A stretch of 64,000 nt of DNA from a bacterium (GCA_016934955.1 JAFGRY010000003.1:51373-115372); one strand, 5' to 3'; counted from the first letter of the stretch, positions 7,297 through 17,037 are shown. Numbers and translations are program-made. The notes: a model not told the origin generated them from the sequence alone.

Positions 7297-9903
7297 TCAA
7301 TAATACATGCTCTGAAACGAGGATCCGCTGAAGCTGCTCCTTCCGGTGCCGCGTTCGAATTTGATATCCTGCAGCATCGACGACTTGATGTTGATTCTCA
7401 GATAGAACCGCTTGTATAATCCGATGGGGGTCCAGACAAACCGTGCTTCCCAGCAGTGCAGATCCCGCTGGATGACGATATCCTGACTGACCATATCCCG
7501 GTCCAGCAGATCGAGCCGCCCGGTCCAGGAAATCCGCCAGTTTTTCGTGAGATTGAATTGAAGGTCTGCGTTGAGCCAGAACTGCCTGTTCGGATTGTTG
7601 GGATCATACCGGCTGTCAGAATAGCGTACACTGGTAGTCAGCTGCCAGGGGATATTCACGCCTCCGGCGCTGTCATGCATATCGAACCGGTCCTGAACCG
7701 GAGGATTCTCCGACAGGGCATCAGTCGCCGACAGCGAATCAGCCTCAGCCGTTTTTTTACCGGTGGAGGCGGTGCCCCGGAAACTCATGCGAAGATCGGC
7801 GCTGAAATTGACCATACGCAGCCAGCGGCTGTCGAACAGCGATGCCGGTTTGCTGAGCTGAATGTCACTGACATAATAGCGGTCCACTGTCTTGCCGTCG
7901 GCATCGACATGGTAGGGCGAGTGTATCGCACTTATGTTCAGATTGATGTTTTTAAAGGGCTTTGCCCTCAGCGATGATGCAATATTCCCCAGCTTGAACT
8001 GCTCGGCTTTCCAGTTGTAACTGGAGGAAACATTCCAGGTAAACAGATCGATTTTCTTTGCGTCCTCGCCTTCACCGCTTCTCATCTGAAAGAGATTCTG
8101 AACGGAAGCGTTTATGCTTCGCCTGCCCCCCCTGGGCGTATTGGAAAACATGGTGTTCCCGTAGCGGTCGTAGTAGGTGACATTGCCCGCTGTATCCCTG
8201 ACGGTATCATAGTACTCAAAGGAAGCCGCCGAAAAATCCGGCTGGTAGGTATATCCGAGAGAAGGTGTCACGACATGCCTGATCAGCACTCCGGGGAACA
8301 TCCCGGGCCGGAAAATTCCGTACATCTTCGTACCGACCGATACCGACATGTCATAGAGCCGTCTGGCAAAAAAGCCGGTTTCATCATCGCTCTCGGTGCG
8401 CAGTGAATCCTGATTCCAGTAATGATTGCTTCGCTTTCCCAGCCAGACTTCATGATAATTGAGATTCGGCGTGACCGTAATCCATCTGAACAGTTTCTGG
8501 GGGCTGTTCAGGCTGAGAGTATGCTCCAGGCCGAGGTCCTTGTCCAGCACGTACGTCGAGTCCCCGCCCGCGATCTGCAGGGAACTCTCCCTGCGCGATT
8601 CAAGGGTTGAATTGTAGGAAAGATAGATGTTGTGATACCACCGCGCGGCCGGTGTCTGTCCCCTCCTGGCGGCAGGTTTGCTGAAGAGGGCCGTGCGGCC
8701 GCCTCTGAAACTGACCCGGGGAAGCGTTTCCGTGTACTCATCGGTTTTCAGATCCTGTACCCTGCTGAGGTTGACGGTCAGACTGCGGCTGCCGCTCCAC
8801 TGTTTGGTCAGTGTCGCATTTGACCTGATCTGGGCCTGCATTCGCTGATCACGATTCGCGGAGAGCTGCCGGTAGATATCCTTGCTGCTGACGAAGGTGC
8901 CGCTGGCGCTCAGCCGCATGGTCGGCGACAGTTCCTGGTTGTGCCGCACCACCATATCCCAGCGCCGTTCCTTCTGTCCCGATGACTCGAAGTCTTTTCT
9001 GGTCCAGGAGCCCGAGATACTGCCCCGCATCTTGTAGCGGACATTGTAATTGAAATCGCCCCTGAACAGAAATCCGCTTTTTTCATAATAATCAACCGTT
9101 CCCTGCAGATCCCAGTAGTCGCTGGCAGCCCAGTAATAGCCGAATCCCTTAAGATAATTCCCCTCGAGCGTACTCTGTCCGTACCGGGGCAGCAGTATGC
9201 CCGACCGGCGCCCCTTTTTAATGGGAAAATAGACAAAGGGCAGCCCCAGCACGGGTATCTTCCCGATATACATGACAAGGGGTCTGGCGACGACGCTCTT
9301 TTTTATATCAACGCGCATCTGTTTCGCCTCAAAATGAAAATGAGGCTCGTTGTCCCGGTCGCACGTGGTGAAATTGGCGTCACCGATGAACGCGGTGCTG
9401 TTCCCGACCATTTTCATCACACTGCCCGAGTAATAGGCGTCTTCGAACGTCGTTCTGCCTCGCACCACCCGGCCTTTCCGGGTCTTGAAATTATACACCA
9501 TCTTGTCACCGGTCATGACGTCACCGGCCTCGGTAAACTCCGGCTTTCCCCTCAGCACCTGCACCCAGATAGAGTCGCCCCCGGATGGGGCCGGCGCTCT
9601 CATACTGTCGGGAATACCTTCCGCCGTCATGAGGCTGGTTTCCCAGTCAACAGTGATTTTCTCCGCCTTGAGCCGCATATCGAGATAGGTCACCACGGCC
9701 CCGCCAATGAGAACGGTCTTCTTCTCGCTGACAAAATTGTCAAAGATCCTTGCTTCGTATTCGATGGGCCCCTCCAGGCCGGGACTCCGCCGCACCGCCC
9801 GCTGTTTCAGCGTGTCCCGGGCGGCTGCGCCGGATTCACTCTGGGCCCATGCCGCAGCAGCGGCCGCCAGAACGAAGAGGAATGAAAAAAAAGATGATCT
9901 CAT
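7297..9903 (-). CDS. lptD: LptD-like LPS-assembly outer-membrane protein
   Basis: 868 aa with a signal peptide (~residues 1-20), an N-terminal OstA/LptA-like beta-jellyroll region (~45-200, with repeated strands such as GGAVVTYLDMRLKAEKITVDW), then the LptD hallmark segment LVMYIGKIPVLGLPFVYFPI, and a long beta-barrel with alternating aromatic strands. The last residues SMYY resemble an outer-membrane beta-signal. LptD inserts lipopolysaccharide into the outer leaflet, so its presence suggests an LPS-bearing outer membrane. Family assignment is firm; orthology to the enterobacterial protein is inferred from architecture. Confidence 0.82.
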   Translation of the reverse strand: MRSSFFSFLFVLAAAAAAWAQSESGAAARDTLKQRAVRRSPGLEGPIEYEARIFDNFVSEKKTVLIGGAVVTYLDMRLKAEKITVDWETSLMTAEGIPDSMRAPAPSGGDSIWVQVLRGKPEFTEAGDVMTGDKMVYNFKTRKGRVVRGRTTFEDAYYSGSVMKMVGNSTAFIGDANFTTCDRDNEPHFHFEAKQMRVDIKKSVVARPLVMYIGKIPVLGLPFVYFPIKKGRRSGILLPRYGQSTLEGNYLKGFGYYWAASDYWDLQGTVDYYEKSGFLFRGDFNYNVRYKMRGSISGSWTRKDFESSGQKERRWDMVVRHNQELSPTMRLSASGTFVSSKDIYRQLSANRDQRMQAQIRSNATLTKQWSGSRSLTVNLSRVQDLKTDEYTETLPRVSFRGGRTALFSKPAARRGQTPAARWYHNIYLSYNSTLESRRESSLQIAGGDSTYVLDKDLGLEHTLSLNSPQKLFRWITVTPNLNYHEVWLGKRSNHYWNQDSLRTESDDETGFFARRLYDMSVSVGTKMYGIFRPGMFPGVLIRHVVTPSLGYTYQPDFSAASFEYYDTVRDTAGNVTYYDRYGNTMFSNTPRGGRRSINASVQNLFQMRSGEGEDAKKIDLFTWNVSSSYNWKAEQFKLGNIASSLRAKPFKNINLNISAIHSPYHVDADGKTVDRYYVSDIQLSKPASLFDSRWLRMVNFSADLRMSFRGTASTGKKTAEADSLSATDALSENPPVQDRFDMHDSAGGVNIPWQLTTSVRYSDSRYDPNNPNRQFWLNADLQFNLTKNWRISWTGRLDLLDRDMVSQDIVIQRDLHCWEARFVWTPIGLYKRFYLRINIKSSMLQDIKFERGTGRSSFSGSSFQSMYY

Positions 9904-9912
9904 GGCACCCTG

Positions 9913-10860
9913 TCAGATTCTCAAATTCATGGCCAGCCGGGCCGCGCCGGTCAATCCGGCCCTGTTGCCCAGTCCGGCCGGAAGTACCGTTATATCGCTG
10001 CCGGAGACCTTCAAGGCCGTTTCTTTCACCTTTGCCAGCGCAGGCTCAAAGATCAGCGCGCCGGCCGCGGCAACACCGCCGCCGATTACCACACGATCGA
10101 TGTTCAACAGATTGGCGACACTTCCAATGCCCACACCCAGCCACTCTCCGGCTTCCCTGAGAACGGAACGGGCGGTCATATCTCCCTTTTCCGCCGCTTC
10201 ACTGATGTCTCTGGGTGTGATTCCATTCGGGTCACGACCGGCGAGCGGGGATGCTTCCCCGGCTTCGAGATGCTCCCGCAGCAGGCGCAGGATTCCTTGT
10301 GTCCCCACATAGGCCTCCACACACCCCTTCCGGCCGCATCCGCAGCGCGCACCGTCCCGTTTAATGATCATGTGCCCGAATTCACCGGCCCCGCCGCTGG
10401 CGCCCCGAAAAACCTCGCCGTTGAGAATCAGACCGCCGCCGACACCCGTGCCCAGGGTCACCATCAGCATGTGGGTGCTTCCCCGGCCCGCGCCATAGCT
10501 GTATTCGCCCAGGGCCGCCACATTTGCATCATTGTCGAGAATGGCAGGAATATGCAGACGCTCCTCCATCTCTTCAGCTACATAGACATTCTCCCAGCAC
10601 GGGAGGTTGGGAGCTTCCACCAGCAGTCCCTGATCGACGATAACCTGGCCCGGCACTCCGATGCCCACCCCCGTGACAGCGCGGCCCTTGCCGGCATCCA
10701 TGAGGTTTCTCACCAGCAGGGCCATTCTGTCGAGTACATGGGCCGGCCCGCCGTCTGCTTCAGTCGGGATCTGCATTTCCTCCAGAAGCTCTCCGGAGTG
10801 GCTGACAATACCCCCCTTGATATAGGTACCTCCGAGGTCTATGCCCGCATAGGTTTCCAT
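9913..10860 (-). CDS. ROK-family sugar kinase (glucokinase-like)
   Basis: 315 aa. N-terminal phosphate-binding loop GIDLGGTYIKGG, catalytic Asp in LDNDANVAALGEY, and the ROK zinc motif CGCGRKGCVEAYVG are all present, as is the second ATP motif VIGGGVAA. ROK proteins with this set and no helix-turn-helix are sugar kinases, most often glucokinases; the exact sugar is uncertain. It lies 8 bases upstream of the lptD-like gene and is probably cotranscribed with it. Confidence 0.88.
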   Translation of the reverse strand: METYAGIDLGGTYIKGGIVSHSGELLEEMQIPTEADGGPAHVLDRMALLVRNLMDAGKGRAVTGVGIGVPGQVIVDQGLLVEAPNLPCWENVYVAEEMEERLHIPAILDNDANVAALGEYSYGAGRGSTHMLMVTLGTGVGGGLILNGEVFRGASGGAGEFGHMIIKRDGARCGCGRKGCVEAYVGTQGILRLLREHLEAGEASPLAGRDPNGITPRDISEAAEKGDMTARSVLREAGEWLGVGIGSVANLLNIDRVVIGGGVAAAGALIFEPALAKVKETALKVSGSDITVLPAGLGNRAGLTGAARLAMNLRI

Positions 10861-10945
10861 AATCTCTCCATCAGTCTTTGCCTGACCGGCGCGCCCCGTC
10901 TTTCAGAGGATCGGGATAGGGGAGCAGCGCCCCGGCACCGCCGGG

Positions 10946-12265
10946 TCAGGTTCTGCGTTTTTTCCACCACTGTTCCAGCCGCTGCTTTATCTGGGCCTCG
11001 GCCCCCGCATCCTTCGGGCGGTAATAGACCTTCTCGTTCAGGGTGTCCGGCAGTCCCTGCTGCTCCACGAATCCGCCTGCAAAATCATGGGCGTACTTAT
11101 ACCCCTCGCCGTGTCCGAACTCCTTCATCAGCCCCGTCGGCGCGTTTCGCAGATGCAGCGGCACCGGCTCTGATGAGGTCTCTGCCGCGTCGGCGAGAGC
11201 CTCGCTCACTCCCTGATAGGATGCATTGCTTTTCGGTGCGGAGGCGAGATACGTGGTCGCCTGGGCGAGAATTATCCGTGCCTCGGGCATGCCGATGCTG
11301 TGCACCGCCTGAAAGGCCGCCTGCGCAAGGACGAGAGCCGTGGGGGCGGCGTTTCCGATATCCTCGGAAGCCAGTACCACCAGCCGCCGGGCGATGAACA
11401 GCGGATCCTCCCCGGCCTGAAGCATCCGCGCCAGCCAGTAAAGGGCGCCGTCGGGATCCGATCCCCGCACCGTTTTGATAAATGCGGATATTGTATCGTA
11501 ATGGGCATCGCCCTTTTTATCATAGATGAAGGATTGTTTTTTGAGCGCTTCCTCGACCGTGGCATCATCGATAACAGTCCTGCCGTCTTTTTGTTCCGAC
11601 AGCTGCACACAGAACTCAAGCAGATTCAGGACGGCCCTGCCGTCCCCGGCGGCCATATGCACAATGGATTCCCGCACCGAGTCGCTGATGACCGGATTGG
11701 CTTCCCGGAGCACCGGATCGAGTTCCAGCGCCCGGTCGAGGATGCGCTCCAGATGCCGGTTCTCAAGTTTTTCCAGCCGGAACACGCGGCAGCGGGACAG
11801 CAGCGGCGCGATCACCTCGAACGACGGGTTCTCGGTTGTCGCGCCGATGAGTGAAACGGTGCCGTCCTCAACGGCATGCAGCAGCGCATCCTGCTGCGCC
11901 TTGTTGAAGCGGTGGATCTCGTCGATAAAAAGGATGGTTCGTTTATCGTGGGCACTTCGGTTCACCCGGGCCTGATGCATGATCCGCCGCACATCGGCCA
12001 GCCCCGAAGTCACCGCGCTTATGGCAAAAAAGGCGGCCGCGAGCTCATTGGCCAGGATGCCCGCCAGCGTTGTCTTTCCCACTCCCGGCGGCCCCCAGAA
12101 AATGATGGAAGCGGAGGATCCTCCTCCGACAAGACGGGTGAGTATCTGCCCCTCACCGACGAGATGCTCCTGACCGATAAAATCCGACAGTGAACGCGGT
12201 CTCATCCGGTCGGCCAGCGGCCGCTCCGGGGAATCGGCGGCTGCATCCGTATTAAACAGATCCAT
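10946..12265 (-). CDS. rarA: replication-associated recombination protein A (RarA/MgsA) AAA ATPase
   Basis: 439 aa clamp-loader-like AAA+ ATPase acting at stalled replication forks. N-terminal PLADRMRPRSLSDFIGQEHL, Walker A GPPGVGKTT, Walker B FIDEIHRFNKAQQDALL, sensor 1 GATTENPSFE, and the C-terminal helical domain with YLASAPKSNASY and FKYAHDFAGG-like YKYAHDFAGG motifs are all seen. Full length for the family. It follows cysS by 33 bases. Confidence 0.93.
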   Translation of the reverse strand: MDLFNTDAAADSPERPLADRMRPRSLSDFIGQEHLVGEGQILTRLVGGGSSASIIFWGPPGVGKTTLAGILANELAAAFFAISAVTSGLADVRRIMHQARVNRSAHDKRTILFIDEIHRFNKAQQDALLHAVEDGTVSLIGATTENPSFEVIAPLLSRCRVFRLEKLENRHLERILDRALELDPVLREANPVISDSVRESIVHMAAGDGRAVLNLLEFCVQLSEQKDGRTVIDDATVEEALKKQSFIYDKKGDAHYDTISAFIKTVRGSDPDGALYWLARMLQAGEDPLFIARRLVVLASEDIGNAAPTALVLAQAAFQAVHSIGMPEARIILAQATTYLASAPKSNASYQGVSEALADAAETSSEPVPLHLRNAPTGLMKEFGHGEGYKYAHDFAGGFVEQQGLPDTLNEKVYYRPKDAGAEAQIKQRLEQWWKKRRT

Positions 12266-12298
12266 GGCTCACCGTTCTGCTTATTCCGGTACGGGATT

Positions 12299-13735
12299 TC
12301 ATTCCAGCGACCAGCTCGTGCCGTCCCGGGTGTCCTCGAGAACGATTCCCAGTGACTTCAGGTGGTCCCTGATGGCATCGGCCTCAGCCCAGTTTTTCCC
12401 GGCCTTCGCCTCCTGCCGCATTCGCACCAGCAGATTCACCAGATCCGCCGTGAGCGTGCCGCCCTGTGACGCTTCCGGCGTGCTGGCAAAGACCAGCCCG
12501 AGAATACCTTCACCCAGTTCATGAAACAGCGCATTGAGATATTGAAGGTCATCCCGGTTTTTCGATCCGGCCAGAACCGTGTTCGTTTCCCTGACCAGAT
12601 CGAAGAGGACAGTGATGCCGCCGCTTGTGTTGAAATCGTCATCGAGAAAATCGAAAAACCTCTTACGGTACTCCTCCCACCGATCCGGATACGTCTCCGA
12701 AGCCGGTTCGCCCACGGTATCCCGCAGCTTGGCCACCGCCCGCACCAGCCGGCCGTACCCCGTCCGCGCGCTGGAAAGCGCCTCATCCGAGAAATCCTGC
12801 GGCGACCGGTAATGTCCCTGCAGCACGAAAAACCGGACCGTCATGGGATCGTACGTTGAAAAAAGCTCTTCAAGAGTGACATGATTCCCCAGCGATTTAC
12901 TCATTTTCTGACCGTCCAGTGTCACCATATTGTTATGGATCCAGTAATTGACGAAGGTGTGCCCGGTGACCGATTCGCTCTGGGCGATTTCACACTCATG
13001 ATGGGGAAACTGGTTGTCCAGGCCGCCTCCGTGAATGTCGATGGTCTCCCCGATATATTTCATCGACATAACCGAACATTCAAGGTGCCAGCCGGGGAAT
13101 CCTGTACCCCACGGTGACGGCCACCGCATCAGGTGATTGCCGTCCGCTCTCTTCCAGAGGGCGAAATCGGCGCTGTGACGCTTTCCTTCTGCGGGCTTGA
13201 CCCTGGTGCCGGACAGAAGGTCATCCACATTCCGACCGGACAGTTTCCCGTATTCGGGAAAGGTGCTGAGATCAAAATAGACGTTTCCGTCCTGTTCGTA
13301 GGCGTTCCCCTTTTCGATGAGTTTTTTTATCAGTTCGATCATTTCCAGGATATGCCCTGTGGCTCTGCTGGATATGTCGGGCCGCAGGCAATTCAGCCGG
13401 TCCATATCACGGAAAAAGTGTCTCTCGTATTTCTGTGCGATCTCCACCGGCTCAACCTGTTCGACTCGGGCCTTCTTGAGAATGCGGTCCTCGCCCTCTC
13501 CGTCATCGCCCAGCAGATGGCCGACATCGGTGATGTTCTGCACATACCTGACTGTAAACCCTGACGCCTTGAGAAAGCGGTAGATAACATCAAAAGATAT
13601 ATAACTTTTGGCATGTCCGAGATGGGGATCGTCATATACCGTCGGGCCGCATACATACATCCCCACAAATGGCGGATGCACCGGCGTGAACACCTCTTTT
13701 TTCCTGGTCATCGTGTTATAGATAGTGAGCATCAT
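12299..13735 (-). CDS. cysS: cysteinyl-tRNA synthetase
   Basis: 478 aa class Ia synthetase charging tRNA-Cys. Motifs: VCGPTVYDDPHLGHAKSY (HIGH-type HLGH), zinc-site residues in GWHLECSVMS and HHECEIAQSE, and KMSKSLGN. The start is one of two adjacent ATGs (13735 or 13732) behind GAGAGG; the longer frame to 13750 has no better site. Normal length. Transcribed from a promoter within the divergent intergenic region. Confidence 0.95.
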   Translation of the reverse strand: MMLTIYNTMTRKKEVFTPVHPPFVGMYVCGPTVYDDPHLGHAKSYISFDVIYRFLKASGFTVRYVQNITDVGHLLGDDGEGEDRILKKARVEQVEPVEIAQKYERHFFRDMDRLNCLRPDISSRATGHILEMIELIKKLIEKGNAYEQDGNVYFDLSTFPEYGKLSGRNVDDLLSGTRVKPAEGKRHSADFALWKRADGNHLMRWPSPWGTGFPGWHLECSVMSMKYIGETIDIHGGGLDNQFPHHECEIAQSESVTGHTFVNYWIHNNMVTLDGQKMSKSLGNHVTLEELFSTYDPMTVRFFVLQGHYRSPQDFSDEALSSARTGYGRLVRAVAKLRDTVGEPASETYPDRWEEYRKRFFDFLDDDFNTSGGITVLFDLVRETNTVLAGSKNRDDLQYLNALFHELGEGILGLVFASTPEASQGGTLTADLVNLLVRMRQEAKAGKNWAEADAIRDHLKSLGIVLEDTRDGTSWSLE

Positions 13736-13810
13736 CAGTCCTCTCGGCAAAATTCAGGTTCCTGCATCAGCACAAACGTCTTGATTAGGGATTCTGTTTT
13801 CAGTACTTTT

Positions 13811-13838
13811 AATATAATGAAAAAAAATCATTTTTCAA
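13811..13838 (-). promoter_or_regulatory. probable cysS promoter
   Basis: On the minus strand TTGAAA (13838-13833), 16-base spacer, TATATT (13816-13811), giving a leader of about 70 bases before cysS. The element overlaps the predicted start codon of the divergent gene at 13817. Confidence 0.5.
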
Positions 13839-16153
13839 AAACAACATATCAAACGGCTATTTTCATTACCGGCGCTTCAGCGGTGATCGCCCAGATTTGT
13901 TTCATGCGTGAGCTGCTCACGGTGTTCAGGGGCAATGAAATTTCCGTGGGCATTATCCTCTTCAGCTGGCTGATTCTCACCTCAGCAGGAGCGGCGGTGG
14001 CCGGCTTACGGTGGAAGCAGTGTACCCCGACCGTCTCCCTGGCGGTGATCCAGTCGCTCTTCGCCTGCACGCTTCCGCTCTCGCTGGTGATCATCCGGGC
14101 AGGACCCGACCTGCTCGGCCTCGTCCCCGGAGAAACCGCCGGATTCCCCTCGCTCGTGCTGCTCACCCTGCTGGCGCTGGCTCCCGTCTGCATAATGGCC
14201 GGCTCTCTCTACACCCTCGCCTGCCGTGCGGCCGGCACCGTGGACCCCGATGTGATCGCCGCCCCGCGCATCTATTACGCCGAAACGGCCGGTGCATGCC
14301 TCGGCGGCCTGGTGTTCAGCATCCTGCTCATCAACAAAGTGCCGGCCGCCAGCATGATCGCAACGCTCTCCACTCTCAATTTCTGGGCAGCCTTGCGCTG
14401 CATCCCCCGGGGCGGGGAACACGGTCTGAGAACACGCGGCCCGGCAGCCGCGGCAATGCTTGCCGCGCTCTCGGTGCTGTGGTTCTATACGCTCTCCGGC
14501 GGCCCGCTGCTGAACCGGGCGCCGGGAATCGGACGAACGCTTGTCAGCAAAGATACGCCCTACAGCAGAATTACGGTAAAACAGCTTGACGATCAGTACA
14601 CATTCTATCAGAACGGCATCGCCGCCTTTACCGTACCCGACAGGATGCAGGCCGAACAGTCGGTGCATATCCCGCTGCTTGAACACCCCGCCCCCCGAAC
14701 AGTGCTCCTCCTGGGGGGCGCCCTCAGCGGCAGTATCCGGGAAGCACTGCGTCATCCCTACATTCAGCGGATCGATTATATAGAGCAGGATCCCTCCCTG
14801 ACGGCCATCGCCAGGGAGGTTCTGCCTCCCTCCGAGACGGACATTCTGGATAATCCGGCCGTGCATCTCCACCATACCGACGCGCGCCGGTTTATCAGAC
14901 GGACCCCGATCGTCTACGACGCGGTCATCTCGAACCTGCCGCCCCCCGGAACGGCCGGACTCAACCGCTTCTACACACGTGAATTCTTTTCTGAGGTCAG
15001 ACGAATTCTCAGCCCGGACGGACTGTTTTCCCTTACGCTTCCCGCCTCGGAGAATGCCTTGAGCAATGAACAGGCCGAACTGCTTGCCGTGATTCACGCC
15101 ACCATGAGAGTCGTTTTTCCGCAGGTGATCCTCATTCCGGGAGAACCGGTGCATCTCATCGCCAGTGCCGGAACCGGGCATCTCACCGCTGACCCGGACA
15201 CGCTCTTGCAGCGGCTGAAACAGCGGCAGCTGCAGACGATATATGTCCGGGAATACTACCTCCCCTATCAATTGTCCATCGAGCGTCGCGACGCCCTGCA
15301 GCAGCGGCTCCACCCGGTTTCCCGGCGGGAGTTAAACAGGGATTTCAAACCGGTGGGGTATTTCGTTTACTCGCTGCTGTTCAGCTCATATTTCCCCGGA
15401 TATTATCAGACCCTGCTCATCCATGTTCGTCCCGTCGCCTCGGCTTTTCCGGTCATACTGCCGGCACTGGCGGTATGTATCGCCGGATTGCTGATTATTC
15501 TGAAAAGGCGCCGTCCGGACCGTTCACGAACCGCGGGCATCTACCTCTCGATACTTTCGGTCGGGTTCAGTGAAATCTCCCTGGAATTCATCCTCATCCT
15601 GGGTTTTCAGGTGCTCTACGGATCCGCGTATCAGGAACTGGCGGTCATCATCGCCGGCTATATGCTGGGACTTATGCTGGGAAGCAGGAGTGTCACCGCC
15701 GGCAACGGTCTGTTCGCGGGCCGGCGTCATCTCGCCCGCTTTGTCCTCTTTCAACTGCTCATGGGGCTCTATCCGCTCTTCCTGCTTCTCCTGCTCCTGG
15801 TGCTGGCCAGGCACGGTTCGGCACTCCCTGGCGGCCCCTTCATCTCTTCGGTTTTCGGTCTGCTGACCCTGGCGGCAGGCTACATCGGCGGTGTTCAGTT
15901 CCCCCTGGCGAATTGCATCCTCATTCCCGCCGGCGAATCGGGTCCGAAAGTAGCCGGGCATCTGTACAGCATGGATCTTGCCGGGTCCGCCGCCGGGGCC
16001 CTGATCACAGCCGTCCTGCTGGTTCCGCTGCTGGGCATCGTCACGGTTCTCGGCATGCTGGCCCTGGTCAACCTCTCGCTCTACCTGGTGCTCCGGATAG
16101 TAACCGGACATAAAAATACCCGGACCAGGGCATCTCTGCAGGGTCCGGGTTGA
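13817..16153 (+). CDS. membrane protein with spermidine-synthase-like methyltransferase-fold domain
   Basis: 778 aa. N-terminal ~6 helices, a central ~200 residue Rossmann domain (LLLGGALSGSIREAL, then DYIEQDPSLTAIAREVL and HTDARRFI), and a C-terminal block of ~6 helices. This is the architecture of the fused membrane/spermidine-synthase family. The catalytic acidic loop of true aminopropyltransferases (usually a D-x-x-D/P pattern) reads AVISNLPPPGTAGLNRFYT here, without the acidic residues, so it is probably not an authentic spermidine synthase. The start at 13817 is chosen because it begins the first helix; it lacks a clear ribosome site. Substrate unknown. Confidence 0.75.
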   Translation: MKKNHFSKTTYQTAIFITGASAVIAQICFMRELLTVFRGNEISVGIILFSWLILTSAGAAVAGLRWKQCTPTVSLAVIQSLFACTLPLSLVIIRAGPDLLGLVPGETAGFPSLVLLTLLALAPVCIMAGSLYTLACRAAGTVDPDVIAAPRIYYAETAGACLGGLVFSILLINKVPAASMIATLSTLNFWAALRCIPRGGEHGLRTRGPAAAAMLAALSVLWFYTLSGGPLLNRAPGIGRTLVSKDTPYSRITVKQLDDQYTFYQNGIAAFTVPDRMQAEQSVHIPLLEHPAPRTVLLLGGALSGSIREALRHPYIQRIDYIEQDPSLTAIAREVLPPSETDILDNPAVHLHHTDARRFIRRTPIVYDAVISNLPPPGTAGLNRFYTREFFSEVRRILSPDGLFSLTLPASENALSNEQAELLAVIHATMRVVFPQVILIPGEPVHLIASAGTGHLTADPDTLLQRLKQRQLQTIYVREYYLPYQLSIERRDALQQRLHPVSRRELNRDFKPVGYFVYSLLFSSYFPGYYQTLLIHVRPVASAFPVILPALAVCIAGLLIILKRRRPDRSRTAGIYLSILSVGFSEISLEFILILGFQVLYGSAYQELAVIIAGYMLGLMLGSRSVTAGNGLFAGRRHLARFVLFQLLMGLYPLFLLLLLLVLARHGSALPGGPFISSVFGLLTLAAGYIGGVQFPLANCILIPAGESGPKVAGHLYSMDLAGSAAGALITAVLLVPLLGIVTVLGMLALVNLSLYLVLRIVTGHKNTRTRASLQGPG
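16110..16150 (-). terminator. Rho-independent terminator of rnfB, inside the convergent gene's 3' end
   Basis: Inverted repeat ACCCGGACC (16118-16126) / GGTCCGGGT (16142-16150) followed on the minus strand by TATTTTTAT. It serves the minus-strand gene ending at 16177 and overlaps the last codons of the plus-strand gene. Confidence 0.65.
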
Positions 16154-16176
16154 GGGTATTCATATGAGGGGGTACG

Positions 16177-17013
16177 CTAGGGAGCGCTCTTCTCTGCCAG
16201 ATCCCGGACGACAAACGATTTGGTGGGACATTTTTCCACCGCGTTCGCAAGATCCGTTTGCGGATTCTTCACTTTATCATAATGAATGACCGGAATTTTC
16301 CCGTCCATGGTGATCATTTCATCTGCGGTCACGTTCTCCTTGGCGCACATGCCGCATCCGATGCATCCCACTTTGCAGACCGCTTTAACCGATTTGCCGA
16401 AATCTTTTGAAACGCATCCGAGATACACGGGCTGATCAAAGGGAATGAGCTCGATGATATTTCTGGGACAGGCTTCGACGCACGCGCCGCATCCGGTGCA
16501 TGCATCCTCATCGACGACGGGGAGCCCCTCGGGCGCCATGTGAAGCGCGTCGAAGGAACATACCTTGACACATGAGCCCAGACCCAGACAGCCGTAGACG
16601 CATCCTTTGGCACCTTCGGCGATCAGCATGGCCGCCCGGCAGTCCGCGACACCGCTGTAGATCGCCCGTTCGACGCAGGTATCTTTATCTCCCCGGCACC
16701 GGACGACGGCAACCTTCCTGACGATATCTCCGGCGTCTGTTCCCATTATCTCCGCGATCCGCGCTGCGACATCGGATCCGCCCGCAGTGCAGCCGTTCAC
16801 CGGATACTGACCGGCAACGACGCCTTCGGCAAATCCGCCGCAACCCGGCGCGCCGCAGGCTCCGCAATTGGCACCGGGCAGCGCTTCTTCGATCTGCTCG
16901 ACCCGCTTGTCTTTCTCAACCGCCAGTATCTTTGAAGCAATGGCAAGGCCCGCTCCAAAAACGAGCCCCAGGCTGCCCATTACAATCACTGCAGAAGTAA
17001 TATCAAAATCCAT
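16177..17013 (-). CDS. rnfB: RnfB-type electron transport ferredoxin subunit
   Basis: 278 aa. One N-terminal membrane helix (residues ~8-28), then an Fe4S domain with CGACGAPGC, then several ferredoxin-type cysteine clusters (CVYGCLGLGSC, CTGCGACVEACPRN, CKVGCIGCGMC). This is the order of RnfB of the Rnf ferredoxin:NAD oxidoreductase. No rnfA, C, D, E or G gene is in the window, so either the rest of the complex lies elsewhere or this is a free-standing RnfB-like electron carrier. Ends in a terminator. Confidence 0.85.
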   Translation of the reverse strand: MDFDITSAVIVMGSLGLVFGAGLAIASKILAVEKDKRVEQIEEALPGANCGACGAPGCGGFAEGVVAGQYPVNGCTAGGSDVAARIAEIMGTDAGDIVRKVAVVRCRGDKDTCVERAIYSGVADCRAAMLIAEGAKGCVYGCLGLGSCVKVCSFDALHMAPEGLPVVDEDACTGCGACVEACPRNIIELIPFDQPVYLGCVSKDFGKSVKAVCKVGCIGCGMCAKENVTADEMITMDGKIPVIHYDKVKNPQTDLANAVEKCPTKSFVVRDLAEKSAP

Positions 17014-17037
17014 GTGCCCAGATTCTCCTCACGTTTA

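Noticed and set aside
13613..13816. Upstream extension of the membrane/spermidine-synthase-like gene
   Set aside because: These codons overlap cysS on the other strand and do not resemble a membrane protein N-terminus.
14006..15313. 435-codon open frame on the minus strand opposite the spermidine-synthase-like gene
   Set aside because: Low-complexity Gly/Arg/Gln-rich translation without motifs; the plus-strand gene has clear helices and a Rossmann motif.
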